Assembly (NCBI RefSeq): GCF_963576675.1
Contig: NC_088915.1
Span: forward strand, 873,001-937,000
Source of the DNA: Euphorbia lathyris
Lineage: Eukaryota > Streptophyta > Magnoliopsida > Malpighiales > Euphorbiaceae
Direction: 5' to 3'
DNA: 64,000 bases
Under the pieces are notes generated by a model, which saw only the letters and a list, made by a program, of their open reading frames with translations, did no database searches and was not told the origin of the DNA. The translations under genes and the position numbers were made by a program. Positions 1 to 10,418 of the stretch are shown here, one piece after another (the stretch's first letter is position 1; each line of letters opens with the position of its first letter).

Positions 1-908
1 TTAAAATGTACTTAAAATCATCCAAAAAATCAATTATCACGTGGAATAATGGGGATCCCCATTGGGGATTAACGGGACGCGAACAGAGATACCTTTCTTT
101 CATTTTGGAATTCTTTCATTTATGGTGATTATAGTTTGATTGAACAATTTAGAATTTAGTTTTGCTCTGTTCTCCTCTTTTTGTTTCTTTATTCCTTTGT
201 ATACTATTCCTTTGCGGGATGTCCGGCCTTTCCCTAAACCATCACCCCATTTTTACTAAAAAAAATTGTAAATAAACAAATCTATAATATTTCATTTTTT
301 AGGAAAAATGGTGTTACTTACTGAATTTATTTAAGAAGTTACATATACAAACAAAAATAATCATATTAATTTTATGTATTTTAAATAATGGTGTAGATTC
401 CATATATACATTGGGGGTAGGTGAAGATTACTAGATCCGAGCTTCTTTGAACAAGCGTCTCTTGGAATTACTCCCCGCTCGAAGATGACAAATTTGAACG
501 GTTAGAAAACACAGATCGACAACAAATGAAATCAAAATTTGAGAAGAAGTATGACATAAAATGAAGAAAACAAAGTGCAAATGAAGAAGAAGAAAAGCAG
601 TTACCAATAAAACGTGTATTCTGAATAGATAAAGAATGGGTAGATTGAGAAGGTGGGTAATTATTTGGGAACGGTTTATCACCATGGTCATGCAAAGCTA
701 AGGAGAAAAGTTGTGAAGAAAATGGCACATCGGGCCATAGATATCTTCAAGAGATGATACATCAGTACTATTAACTACAAATTTAGTATATAGTATAGAT
801 TCCTGTTATATTTAAGCAAATGATATGTGGCAAGTCTGACTAGTCTTTTCACTTTTTTGAGCTTATATTGTGAATTGGTTACTAAGCTTTGAAATAGGTC
901 AATAAAAT
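1..908. other. AT-rich spacer, no gene recognised
   Basis: Two overlapping minus-strand reading frames between 431 and 728 resemble no family I know and are rich in Phe, Ser and Leu, as expected from pyrimidine-rich DNA. A dispersed repeat occupies 340-425. I see no promoter or RNA gene. Confidence 0.5.
340..425 (+). repeat. Dispersed repeat, copy 1 (pair with 24985-25086)
   Basis: The block with CATATATACA followed by a GGTAGGTGAAG-like motif recurs at 24985-25086 in the same orientation, with small indels and scattered substitutions. It is probably part of an unidentified mobile element. Confidence 0.5.
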
Positions 909-1620
909 TAGGCCTAATACATCACCAGCTCCATGAACTTATCCATAATAGTAGATTGACTCTCTGAACTTGTAAGTGTCTCACCAGTTCCCTAGACTTG
1001 CTTATTTCGTATCACCAGCTCCTTAAACTTGTCCATAAAAATTTATTAGCTCCATGAACTTTGCAAATGTCTCACCAGCTCCCTAAACTTGCTTATTCTG
1101 TACCAAATAAATACCAAAACTTATTAAACCTAAATTCTAAAAATACATCTTCATCTAGTTGTGAGGTAATTTTTTTCTTCCCCTACCTTTCAAAATATTG
1201 AGGAACCAGAGTTAGTAGGGTTAAGGAGCAAAAATACCATTAATATTTTGGGTCAGGAGTAACTTTACCCACAACGTGTAAAATGGTGCAATTTTACCCC
1301 TAACGTTAGTAGCCAAGAGCAAATTTATAAATTGGTGAAATTTTTGAATTGTTTTGTCCAATTTGTACAAAAGATAGTATATTTTTTTTCACATCCCAAC
1401 ATATGTTTGTGATTTGTTACCGATAAAATGATGCACGTATGAAGTGTAGATGACAAGATTCATGACGGAGAAGACAATTTGATGAATTAGTATTATGGTT
1501 TTTGTATTCAGTTGTTACGGAATAAGCAAGTTTAGAGAGCTGGTAAGACATTTGCAAAGTTCAGGGAGCTAAAAAACAATTATGGACGAGTTCAGAGAGC
1601 CAGTCTACTATTATTAGTCT
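909..1620. mobile_element. Foldback (MITE-like) element with complex inverted arms
   Basis: The left arm (about 909-1115) and right arm (about 1515-1620) are inverted copies built from the phrases CACCAGCTCCCTAAACTTG and its complement, with the unit repeated at least twice on the left. The outer parts TAATAGTAGA and TCTACTATTA also pair. The centre has no coding potential and contains a block shared with 21161-21281. Long imperfect inverted arms without a transposase fit a non-autonomous DNA transposon. I could not define a clean target-site duplication, so the superfamily is open. Confidence 0.55.
1329..1432 (+). repeat. Repeat block shared with 21161-21281
   Basis: About 100 bp, including TCACATCCCAACATATGTTT, recurs immediately upstream of the UGT-like pseudogene. 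Similarity stops where glycosyltransferase homology becomes clear in the other copy. Confidence 0.55.
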
Positions 1621-2317
1621 CACATTAAAAAAAATCATGTGGAAGATACATTGATTATGATTATAAATTAAAAAAAATAAAATTAATTGGAGTTCGACCC
1701 ATCTATCCTTCCTTGTACACCCCCTCTAACAAACAACGTATATAAAGAGCCACTTTTTATCCCTATATCACCTCGTATATCGCCTCTGTTAAACATAGTG
1801 GTAGTTATTTAGGAAACCACAATTACCTAATAGTATAATACAATGACAAAACTCGATAACTATTTAAATTATTATCTTATTCTTTGCCCATCCTAGGTCT
1901 TTAATGCTCAGGAATTCTATAGTTATATTTCCGGGTAAGCTCATTGTTGGATCGACCAAATTAGGGTCCATAATTTTCCAGTTGTGCATTTTGTAATTTA
2001 AGATGGAATTCGTCTGGTTCTTTTTAATTGCTTAATTTTCTTTGATCATTGGGATAATTCAAATTTTCTAATGTAAATTGGACTTAATTCCTCTCTTTCT
2101 AAGAAAAATTGTTTTGCATGGATGTTTATAAATCCATAATCAGATAATTTCAAGAGAATTTTGTTTTACTTGGTATATAAGTGAGTCACACAAATTAGTT
2201 TTGACAAGTTAAATTAGTTGTTGTCAAAACCTAACCGCCTTGATCTGAACCACTTATGGATGGTAATATTGCGTTTTGGGTTTAATGAACAGTTCTTTTC
2301 AGTTTGCAACTAACCGG
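1621..2317. other. AT-rich spacer
   Basis: No reading frame, RNA or clear repeat structure was recognised in this stretch. Confidence 0.4.
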
Positions 2318-2640
2318 GGCTTAGACCATCTCCAACACATTTCATCAAATTTACTGCATCAAACCATGTTTTCATCATATTCTCTATCTGTTTTGATGTT
2401 GCTACAATGTTTTTACTCCAACCCATTTCATCATTATTAGAGTTAAATGATTTTGTATGGATTGATTATTAGTGTTAAATGATTCTTGATTTCTGGTTTT
2501 TATGTATATAAAATAAATGAAAAAGAAAATAAATAATATTATTTTATTAAATGATTCCCCATCAAAAAATGATGCTACAATGATTTTTTTTAAATGATGG
2601 GATACGCGGAGGACACTTCGGGGACACTTCGGGGATACTT
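2318..2640. mobile_element. Possible MITE remnant
   Basis: The segment opens with GACCATCTCCAACACATTTCATCA and ends in ATGATGGGA, with repeated TTAAATGATT and ATGATGCTACAATG phrases in both halves. The CATCTCCAAC start is common in plant MITEs, but the inverted repeat is weak and no target duplication was found. A short GGACACTTCGGGG tandem lies at about 2611-2640. Confidence 0.25.
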
Positions 2641-3750
2641 TAGGGGTTTTTAAAAAAAAACTATGAAAGTATAAGGGTTTTTTTTAAAACTCAGAAAATA
2701 TAAGGATTAAAATGAAATAATCCCAGGATTACTAGTATATACCGACATGAAATCGATTGAACCCTAAACTAAAATTGAAAATCTCTCCTGTGCGATGCAT
2801 TGAACCCTAACAAAATTGAAATTCCTAAATCTGTTCGTTGGTTCTGTGCAATCAGTTGTCTTCCTCATTGCTTTGCTGAAGTCGATCACTCTCATCTGGT
2901 CAATCTACTTTGATCGAGTTTTTCCTCTCATCTGGTCGATCTGCTATGAATTAATTACTTATTAGTTAATATTATAGATGTTATTTGTGGTTTTATAATG
3001 ACTTGAGAGTATTATTTGTGTTTTTATAATCACTTTATGAATATGATTTGTGATTTATATATTTATGTATCTTTTGAATTTTCATTATAAATGATATATA
3101 TATTATTAATTATATATAAAATTTGCTGTATCCCCGCCGTACCGTATCTCATATTAATCACTGGAATACTCGCATATGATAAATTTCGAGACCCTAAGAA
3201 GGATGGTGATTAGTGTGGCTGGATTCATTTTGCTTCACTCAGTGAACTATATTTTGAAAATTTTGACATGTAGAAGAGTAGACGCCATGTATATGCTCGC
3301 ATGGTTGTTATCAAAGAAATTATATTGCCAGCCCTTGTTTCTGAATGGCAGAGAACTTTTAAACTTTGCAACTAATTTTGATGACTTCATCTTCCAATAA
3401 TTAGGATATTATTTGGGAGCATAAGCTTTGAAGGCTTTTAATTTGTTCATTATATGCAGTGAGACCATAAAGAAATTATATCTGAGGCTTCATATGTTTT
3501 AGACTTTTATCATCTTTAGATTTCAGAAGATTACTATGACTATTTCCATTATTAGTAAATATGGTTTTTGTTTGTCGGCTTTTTATCGTTTCTTGAGATG
3601 CACTGTGATGCATACAAATGTGCCTTGCTTTACCTATTTGTATAAGGAACATAGTGTCATGTTGCTCTTTGAGATGATATGTTCATAGTTGCAAATGTTA
3701 AGTCGATCCTTTTGTTTTAGTTGTAATTCTTACATAGAGTGTTTCCGCAG
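2641..3750 (+). other. Upstream region of the DMS3-like gene, possible first exon
   Basis: The segment 2755-2950 is less AT-rich, has CCCTAA motifs and CT-rich stretches typical of plant 5' leaders, and may hold the transcription start and a non-coding or very short first exon. The exon at 3751 begins after a good acceptor (TTTCCGCAG), which implies an upstream exon. I could not find a convincing coding part for it. The short reading frame at 3176-3400 does not match the expected N-terminus. Confidence 0.3.
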
Positions 3751-6700
3751 GATTTGTCAGCTGTGATGGAAGAAGAAGCTACTATTATCCCAAGTAATGA
3801 AATGCAAAATGGTTGTTCTATGCAAGCCCAATCCGTCATATACAATTCTAAGGTTTTCAGTTTGCATAGGATCTTTACATTTTGTTGTGATGTGGGTGTA
3901 AATCAAAAGCAATTCTTCTGTTATTTATATTTTATTTTTATGGAGTTGACATTTGTAAAAAAAAAACCGAAATTTCACATTGCAATTTGTATTTTTTTAG
4001 ACATCCTTTAAGTTACTATAGCTTATTTACAATGTAAAGTAGGTCAAAGAACTAATTGTTAAATTGTAACCTTTGCAGAAATTTCAAGATGATCTACACA
4101 CAACAGGAATCCAAATCAAGCAGCATGAGGATAACTTGAAAATTTTGAAAAGTCAACGAAACAAATTAGAAGACTCAATACTTGATCTGCAAGGTATGCT
4201 AAATTTTATTTTTTGTGCCTCTTCTAGAGGATTAGTTCTTCTTGAAGATTACTCAGCTAAGAAGTATTAGCATGTGATGTTCACTTGGATACAAGCACAT
4301 CTATGAACAAATTTATGTTGTGTAGTGTAATTGTTTTTAATTTAAGCATGGTAGCTACCTAACAAATTCAACTGAGTCACCTGTTTTTAATTGTTGGCCA
4401 TTAATTCTTGGTTCTCCAAGTGCTTTAAGTACTGTGGTAGCAATGTTTAGATCTGTCATTCATATACACTGTTTCCTTCAATGTTTTAGTCAATTTAATT
4501 AGACAAGATATTTCAGTAAAGTTTTTGCTGATATAAACAGAAAATGATGTTGTTAGGAAACTGTTGTGGCTAGTCCAAATCAGAGTAAATTTATTTAGAA
4601 ATTGTTATTTTCGGAATTATCATTTATTTAGGAAGTCTTAGTATTAGTAGAAATAAGAGTTTATTTTCAGAACTATTATTTAGGAAGTTCTAATTCTAAT
4701 AGGATAGTAGTTTATTTTTAGAATTTTTATTTAGGAAGTGTTAAATCTAATAGAATAGGAATACTAGTTTAAGTTTGCCTTTTGTACTATTATAGAAAGG
4801 AACCATTTTATCATTCGTAAAGTACTATTTGAAAAACAAATTCAGAGGTCAGGAGTTCTCATCATAGAGATCCAGGTTTCTCTCTAACGAGCTGCATTAA
4901 TTAATTCTCATCATACTATCTCGAAAGAAAAAGAAGTAAGATTCACTTCATGATTTCAAGGTTCAAGGACCCGTAATTTGATCCAAAACTCAGGAGCTTA
5001 ACAAAGTGGTATTAGAGCAAGTTATGGGTGAATCAAGTAATCTGGAAAAACAGTTTGAAGCCTTTTTGAGCTTCATACTGCAAAGACAGGCCAAAGGTGG
5101 AGGCCATGGTACTCCAACTAGAAACCATTGAGGAGAGTGGCAATCTAGCACAACAAGGAAGGAGATAGGGGGTGGACAGTAGAATACGACGGCAGGAGGA
5201 GGTCTGCTTCCAAAATTATCGAAACTAGATTTCCTAAGTTTGATGGGTCGTATGATCCCTTGAGCTGGTTGGTTGCATATGTGTGAGAATTTTTGTAAGC
5301 ATCAACACACTGTTGAAAGGCACAATCGTGGTCGAAGTAGAGTTGCATAAATCTGCTGAATTACCAAGGCTATATGAAAAAAGAGAAATTATCAAGATGG
5401 TACTGCTGGCCAGCAGTGGAAGGACCGTTTAGAGAAACGAAAGACTAAGGGGATTTGTTACAATTATGACTAATCGTATACATGAGGACATCAGTATAAA
5501 AGATATCACTGGCTGGAAGGACTGGAGGAACCTTTACTAGAACCAGATGATGAAGATCCTATCACCAACTGATGCTTTGGTGAAGTAGCTCCAGTTATCA
5601 TCTTTGTGCATGAGATCACACTCATTTTTGTATTGGAAGACAATGTTAAAACTGTTGTAGCTAGTCTATATCATAATAAATCGTTATTTTGATTAGGTTT
5701 AGGACTTACTAGTTTCATAATTGTTATTTATTTAGGAAGTCTTAGTCCTTGAGGAGTAGGAATTTATTATCAGAATTGTTATTTAGGAAGTTTTAATTCT
5801 AATAGGGTCATGGTTTTATTTTCAGAATTTTTATTTAGGAAGTTTGAATTATAATATGAGCAGGAGTTCTAGTTCAAGTCTGCCTTTTGTACTCTTATAA
5901 GTTATAACAGGGAAGTGTTTATCATTAATAAAGTAAGCATCATTTGAAAAAAAAAGTTCAGAGATCACGAAATTAATTCTCATTAGGTAAGCTAGGTCGA
6001 AAAAGAAAAGCAGATTTACTTCTTGATTTCATAGTCAAGGACCAATAACTCAATCCAAAGCTCAGAACTTATAGTGTGAGCAGTTTTTTTATCTCAACTT
6101 CCAGTCTGTGTTTCCGAATGGAAGGATTTACTTTTAGATGCTAGAATTGTTTGGAGATTTTATCTGTATAATCATTTGTGATGCATAATATCTCTTTTTC
6201 CATTTTCATTTTTTTCTTCTGACAAGTTTCCTTTCAGTTATTCTTGGTAATTATCACTCCGCAAGACCTCCTAGTGGTGAAAGTGAAAGCCATTCCTCCA
6301 ATCAGAGTGAGGAAGAAACAGTAAATCAGATTCTGCAGAATGAAACTTCTGCTGCAGGCATTCTGTGTCAGCTGACAACGCGCCATGGTACTCATGCACC
6401 TCAACTCGGATTCACTAAGGATGTGCTTGGTATTGTTGCTACTCTAGGCAAGGTGGATGATGATAATCTTAGCAGGTTAGTTTGAAGTTGCATGTTATGT
6501 GCTATTGATATTTACTATCTATCTAACATGTAGATTCTTCCTCTTCTATGAAATAAGTCTTATGATTAGTTTCCTTGCTAATATAGCATACTATTCCTAG
6601 TTCTAATGTAGTCAGTTAATTTATGTACTCCACAATTCCAAGAGCTCTTATTATTTTCAATCAGTGAAATGCCTCTGTACTTACTGCCACACTGATCTTT

Positions 6701-8167
6701 TCTTTAAAGAGCTGCATGATAATGCAGTTGTTGTTAGTTATCTGCACTATTTTCAATCTACTTTTACTTATTCTTTCTTAATTGCAGACTTCTTTCAGAG
6801 TACTTAGGAGTAGAGACAATGCTAAGAATTGTTTGCAAGACTTATGAAGGTGTTAAAGCTCTTGAAACTTATGACAAGGAAGGCCATATAAATAGTGATT
6901 CTGGAATTCGAGGCTTTGGTACTACTATGGGACGGACTCTGGATGGTCGATTTCTTGTCATTTGTCTCGAAAATTTAAGGCATGTATCTCTTTCTTTTCT
7001 TTATTGTTGTTTGGAATTCAGCTCTTGAATTACAAACTTTTTTTCCCTTGTAGACCTTACTGTGGTGAATTTGTGGATGATGACCCTCAAAGAAGGCTTG
7101 ATCTTCTACAGCCAAAATTGCCTAATGGCGAGTGCCCACCTGGATGTATTGGTTTCGCTGTTAACATGATCCATGTGGATTACATGAATTTGTTGTATGT
7201 ATCTGATGTCTATGGCCTCAGAGAGACTCTATTTTACAGCCTCTTTTCTCACCTGCAAGTTTATAAAAGTAGGGAGGAGATGCTACTAACTCTTCCACTT
7301 ATAAGTGATGGAGCAATTTCACTGGATGGAGGGATTATTAAGATTAATGGTTTCTTTTCCTTAGGGAATAGGTAAGTATTTTGCTTTCATTATTGACATG
7401 AAATTGTCTTCCAATTGGATCTATTGGTGAATTTCATTTGTTTACAACATCTCCTTTTGTGGTATTTGGGAATTTTCTTTCTGCATGTAGGTAGTTTAAA
7501 TGCACTAAGAAAGAGATGTCTTTCTGAATCATGATACATTGTAGAATTATGTATGTGCTATAATTCGATTATAATAGGCCACCTATACGGTTCATAGCGT
7601 TAGCCTATGACCTTCCAAATTCAACTCATGATATTTGGTGCATGGATTTTTCTTCCCCCAATTTTTGTACAACTATCATACAAAAGAAAAGAAATACCTA
7701 TTTTGTCTAGAATGGTCGATTCAAAGGGTGAGCCTTGGCGCAACGGTAAACATTGTTGTTGTTGTGTGACCGAGAGATCACGGGTTCAAGTCTTAGGAGC
7801 GACCTCTTGCCAAAAAAATTGGCAGGGGAATGCTTGCCCCCAGTAGACCCTTGTGATGGGATCCCTCTCCGGACCCTCGCTTAGCAGGGACGCTTCATGC
7901 GATGCATCTGGCTAGTAAATAACATATTTTGGCATACCCTATGTTTAGAGTTACATGTGTGTGTGTGAGCGCGTGTTATGTGTGTATTTCTCATTTGGTA
8001 TCTCTTCTTTCTGGATTTTTTTTTTGTTCCCCAGGACTGATGTTGATGTAAGATTTCCAAAACCTTCCATGTCAGCAAATCCACCTGATAGCAACATGGA
8101 AACTGAGAATCAACTCAAACAGAAGACATGGGAAAAGGAGAAGTTGACAGAGGATTTAAAGCGATAG
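3751..8167 (+). CDS. DMS3: DMS3-like SMC-hinge protein, prematurely terminated
   Basis: DMS3 is an SMC-hinge-domain protein of the DDR complex that helps RNA polymerase V act in RNA-directed DNA methylation in the nucleus. Coding exons read as 3751-3852, 4079-4193, 6238-6475, 6788-6979, 7054-7371 and 8035-8260, and all phases agree. The product has an N-terminal coiled coil ([14 protein letters not shown]), a central block [19 protein letters not shown], then the hinge-like part with NGECPPG and [12 protein letters not shown] at 8165-8167 interrupts the C-terminal coiled coil. Beyond it the frame continues in homologous sequence to 8260 and through a last exon (8341-8376), so about 43 of some 408 visible residues are lost. 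The intron after 6979 has a GC donor. The true N-terminus was not located; ATG at 3766 is the first in this exon. Family identity is firm; function of this copy is doubtful. Confidence 0.85.
4551..6072 (+). mobile_element. Internally deleted Ty3/gypsy element in DMS3 intron 2
   Basis: Two diverged direct repeats, 4551-5003 and about 5644-6072, behave as LTRs. Both start TGTTA and share GTTATTTAGGAAGT blocks and GCCTTTTGTACT. The first ends CTTAACA and is followed by a tRNA-Met-type primer site. The 640-bp interior encodes a decayed gag tail with a zinc-knuckle-like CYN..GHQ pattern near 5455-5495, broken by stops. The rest of gag and all of pol are missing. It accounts for most of the 2-kb intron. 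Confidence 0.75.
5007..5019 (+). other. Primer-binding site, tRNA-iMet type
   Basis: TGGTATTAGAGCA lies three bases after the 5' LTR end. It matches the usual TGGTATCAGAGC primer site except for one C-to-T change. Confidence 0.7.
7726..7915 (+). mobile_element. Au-type SINE in DMS3 intron 5
   Basis: The head GGTGAGCCTTGGCGCAACGG carries a tRNA-like A box and GGTTCAAGTC the B box. The body has CAGTAGACCCTTGTG, TCCGGACCC and a GCTTAGCAGGGA-like stretch in the order of the plant Au SINE family. It is in sense orientation to DMS3. No clear target duplication was found. It is a retroposon, not a tRNA gene. Confidence 0.8.
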
Positions 8168-8340
8168 CAAATGCTATTGAATTCTGCAAGATTCAATTTG
8201 GAGAGAAAGAAGGAAGAGTTTGTTAAGTTTCTCTCACAAACCTCTGCAAACACACCTCAGGTATTGCACTGAACACATCTTAATTGAGTTGGATTGGAGT
8301 TGTATTTTGCAGATTTCAACAGCATTTGCTCTCGCTTCAG

Positions 8341-8376
8341 ATGCAGGGAGGACAGGATAGGTTCAACCTTAGATGA
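8341..8376 (+). pseudogene. DMS3: Former last coding exon of DMS3 (beyond the premature stop)
   Basis: After the donor CAG/GTATTG at 8260, an acceptor TTCAG at 8336-8340 opens a 12-codon exon ending in TGA at 8374-8376. The phase agrees with the preceding exon. It would be translated only if the TAG at 8165 were absent, so it now probably lies in the 3' UTR. Confidence 0.55.
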
Positions 8377-9234
8377 TATTAGAAGGGGGAATCAAATCCT
8401 TATCAGGATAGCAACTCGGAAAAGTCTTCTATTCCGTTATCGTTTTTGAATGGGCTACGAATTTCTTTTCGTGAAAAGGGCAGCTTATTTAGTTACCAAG
8501 AGCAATTGGTTTTGTGAAGTCAATGGTTTGAAACAATCCTTTTCGATCTGTGGTGTGCAGTAAGGACCGGTTCGTATTAGGAGTAGCAAATCTGCCATTT
8601 TTTTTCCTTAAGTTCTTTCATAAACCCTGAAGTTTTTGCATTATGTGAAATTATTATGGGTTTTTCTTTTTGCATACTTTTTGATTAATTTGGATAAATA
8701 ATTTACTAGTTTCTGAAACTGAAATTGATTCTCAATAGTGCAACGATTGGACTTTAATTAAGTTTTGGTGTTACAATTAAATTGAATAGATAAAAAAAAA
8801 CAATTGGGAAAAACAAAATAAAAATATTGATAGAAGATGTCAAAAGTTAGGTATAAAATCGTGACTAAGTGATAGCATTTGATAGCAGATGTTTAAAGTT
8901 TATCAAAACTGATTATTTATCTAAAATAAAGATAATAATGTCAAAGAAGTTATTTTTAAAATCGTGTATTTGTGATTAAAAAAACTAGTAATTACATCAA
9001 ACAAGTTATTTTTGAAATCGTGTTGTGACAAAAAAATATAAAAACCCCAAATTGAATTTCCTTGTAATATTTTCTAAATCATGTGTACGAGATAATGATA
9101 ATCTTGTAGTAAAAAAAACTTATCCGAAAAATGTATAGAAAAATGAATTAGATCAAATGCAGTTAAATATTAATCCTAATTATCTTAAAAACATTATTAC
9201 TCGTAAAAGAAGAGTTTATAAATCTAGTCTTGTC
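8377..9234. other. Spacer between convergent DMS3 and MYB genes
   Basis: AT-rich sequence that must hold the 3' UTRs and polyadenylation signals of both genes. A repeated phrase (TAAAATCGTG, then TTTTTAAAATCGTGT and TTTTGAAATCGTGT) occurs between 8850 and 9025. No gene was seen. Confidence 0.45.
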
Positions 9235-9909
9235 TCATTTTAACCTTAATTTATCAATATAACTCTTCACTTCAACAGCTATCATCTTTTGCATTAAATT
9301 GAGCAAACATTTCTCCTCCTGTTCCTCTTTCTCAACGTCTCCGCCTTCTTCTCCTCCCTTCTCCGCCACAGCAGTTCCCAGAACCAACCCATCCCCCGGT
9401 GGACACAAAGTCCACACTGTCTCAGGCACCCTACTGAAACAACTATAATCCGTTCCTACACCCAAACACAGCCTCTTCGCTCCCGAATCAGACCTAGACT
9501 CAGATGAAATGTCAAGACTCATCTTCTTGACAGTCAAGTTAGACTTGGATGATGCAGACAAGAACTCGGCCTGGCGTTTTCTCTGCAAAGTAGATTTCCA
9601 ACGATTTTTAATGGCATTATCAGTCCGGCCAGGCAAGAGTCCAGCAATTGTGGCCCATTTATTACCGTGAATAGCGTGAGCTTGAACAATGGTATCATCC
9701 TCCTTTGTAGTAAAAGGTCTGTGCTGAACCTCTGGCGAGAGTTGATTAAGCCACCGTAACGGGCATGATTTTCCTGAGCGGCCATGAATTCCGGTGCTTA
9801 TGAAAGTCCAATTTCTGGGGCCGTGTTGTTTAACTAGCTTGATTAAAGTATCATCTTCTTGAGGACTCCATGGGCCTTTGATACAATCTCCACCATTGAA
9901 AGAAGCCAT
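9235..9909 (-). CDS. R2R3-MYB transcription factor, subgroup-22-like
   Basis: A single-exon 224-residue protein. Residues about 10-60 form MYB repeat R2 (KGPWSPQEDDTLIKLVKQHG, then GRSGKSC and LRW) and residues about 63-112 form R3 (FTTKEDDTIVQAHAIHGNKW, then LLPGRTDNAIKNRW). The C-terminus, LLNLMQKMIAVEVKSYIDKL, resembles the conserved tail of MYB44/70/73/77 (subgroup 22), nuclear regulators of stress and hormone responses. The middle is rich in Ser, Gly and Glu. R2 recognition helix reads KSCPLRWLNQL, with Pro where Arg is almost invariant and Leu for the usual Cys. R3 ends NRWKSTL instead of NHWNSTL. The family is usually about 250-350 residues, so this is short. Start chosen at the only ATG before R2; a TATA box lies about 95 bp upstream. 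Confidence 0.9.
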   Translation of the reverse strand: MASFNGGDCIKGPWSPQEDDTLIKLVKQHGPRNWTFISTGIHGRSGKSCPLRWLNQLSPEVQHRPFTTKEDDTIVQAHAIHGNKWATIAGLLPGRTDNAIKNRWKSTLQRKRQAEFLSASSKSNLTVKKMSLDISSESRSDSGAKRLCLGVGTDYSCFSRVPETVWTLCPPGDGLVLGTAVAEKGGEEGGDVEKEEQEEKCLLNLMQKMIAVEVKSYIDKLRLK

Positions 9910-10000
9910 GAATAGAAAAGTGAGAAGAAATAGGGGAAAGAAAGAACTATTTTTTCTTCTGGTGGAGACCGGTATAAAGTTTGATTAAGCTATTCTCCCC

Positions 10001-10011
10001 TCCTTTTTATA
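10001..10011 (-). promoter_or_regulatory. TATA box of the MYB gene
   Basis: On the minus strand this reads TATAAAAAGGA, about 95 bp upstream of the MYB start codon, leaving room for a leader of about 60 nt. The region farther upstream (10012-10333) is AT-rich with no further motif I can support. Confidence 0.6.
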
Positions 10012-10333
10012 CACATATTACAATTGTGATTAGGGTATTTTGGACATCTTTGCAAATACAATACACTGTAATAATTTTTTATTATTTTTTTCAAATTTTT
10101 TAGCCTATAAATTAGTGTTATATATTTGCAATCATTATTTTTATTAAGGAATATGTTGATGTTATGGATATGGAATATTTTTAAGAATATGGAAACAATA
10201 TTTATTTCCTTTATCTATTTTAATTAAATATCATTTTAGTAATGAAAAATATTCATTACAAAAAAATTCATTGTGAATTCTTTTTTCAAAGGTATTTTGA
10301 AATTTTTATTTATTCACCTATTTATTTATTCAT

Positions 10334-10418
10334 TAATTTATTTATTTAGACTTTAATCATATGATTAGATTTAGGCATATTAATTTATTTATTTAGACTT
10401 TAATCATACGATTAGATT
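10334..10418 (+). repeat. 47-bp tandem duplication at the LINE 5' junction
   Basis: TTATTTAGACTTTAATCATA and its surroundings occur at 10334-10380 and again at 10381-10418, with one T/C difference. The second copy lies between the left target-site duplication and the first LINE codons. Confidence 0.75.
10369..10383 (+). repeat. Left target-site duplication of LINE-1
   Basis: ATTTAGGCATATTAA is repeated exactly at 12367-12381, immediately after the poly-A tail. Confidence 0.9.

Noticed and set aside
431..728. Small minus-strand genes
   Set aside because: Two overlapping low-complexity frames with no family resemblance or promoter.
3176..3400. First coding exon of DMS3
   Set aside because: The 74-residue frame does not resemble the DMS3 N-terminus and has no suitable donor.
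7726..7800. Possible tRNA gene (A and B boxes)
   Set aside because: The sequence continues into the Au SINE body and lacks a foldable cloverleaf; it is a SINE head.
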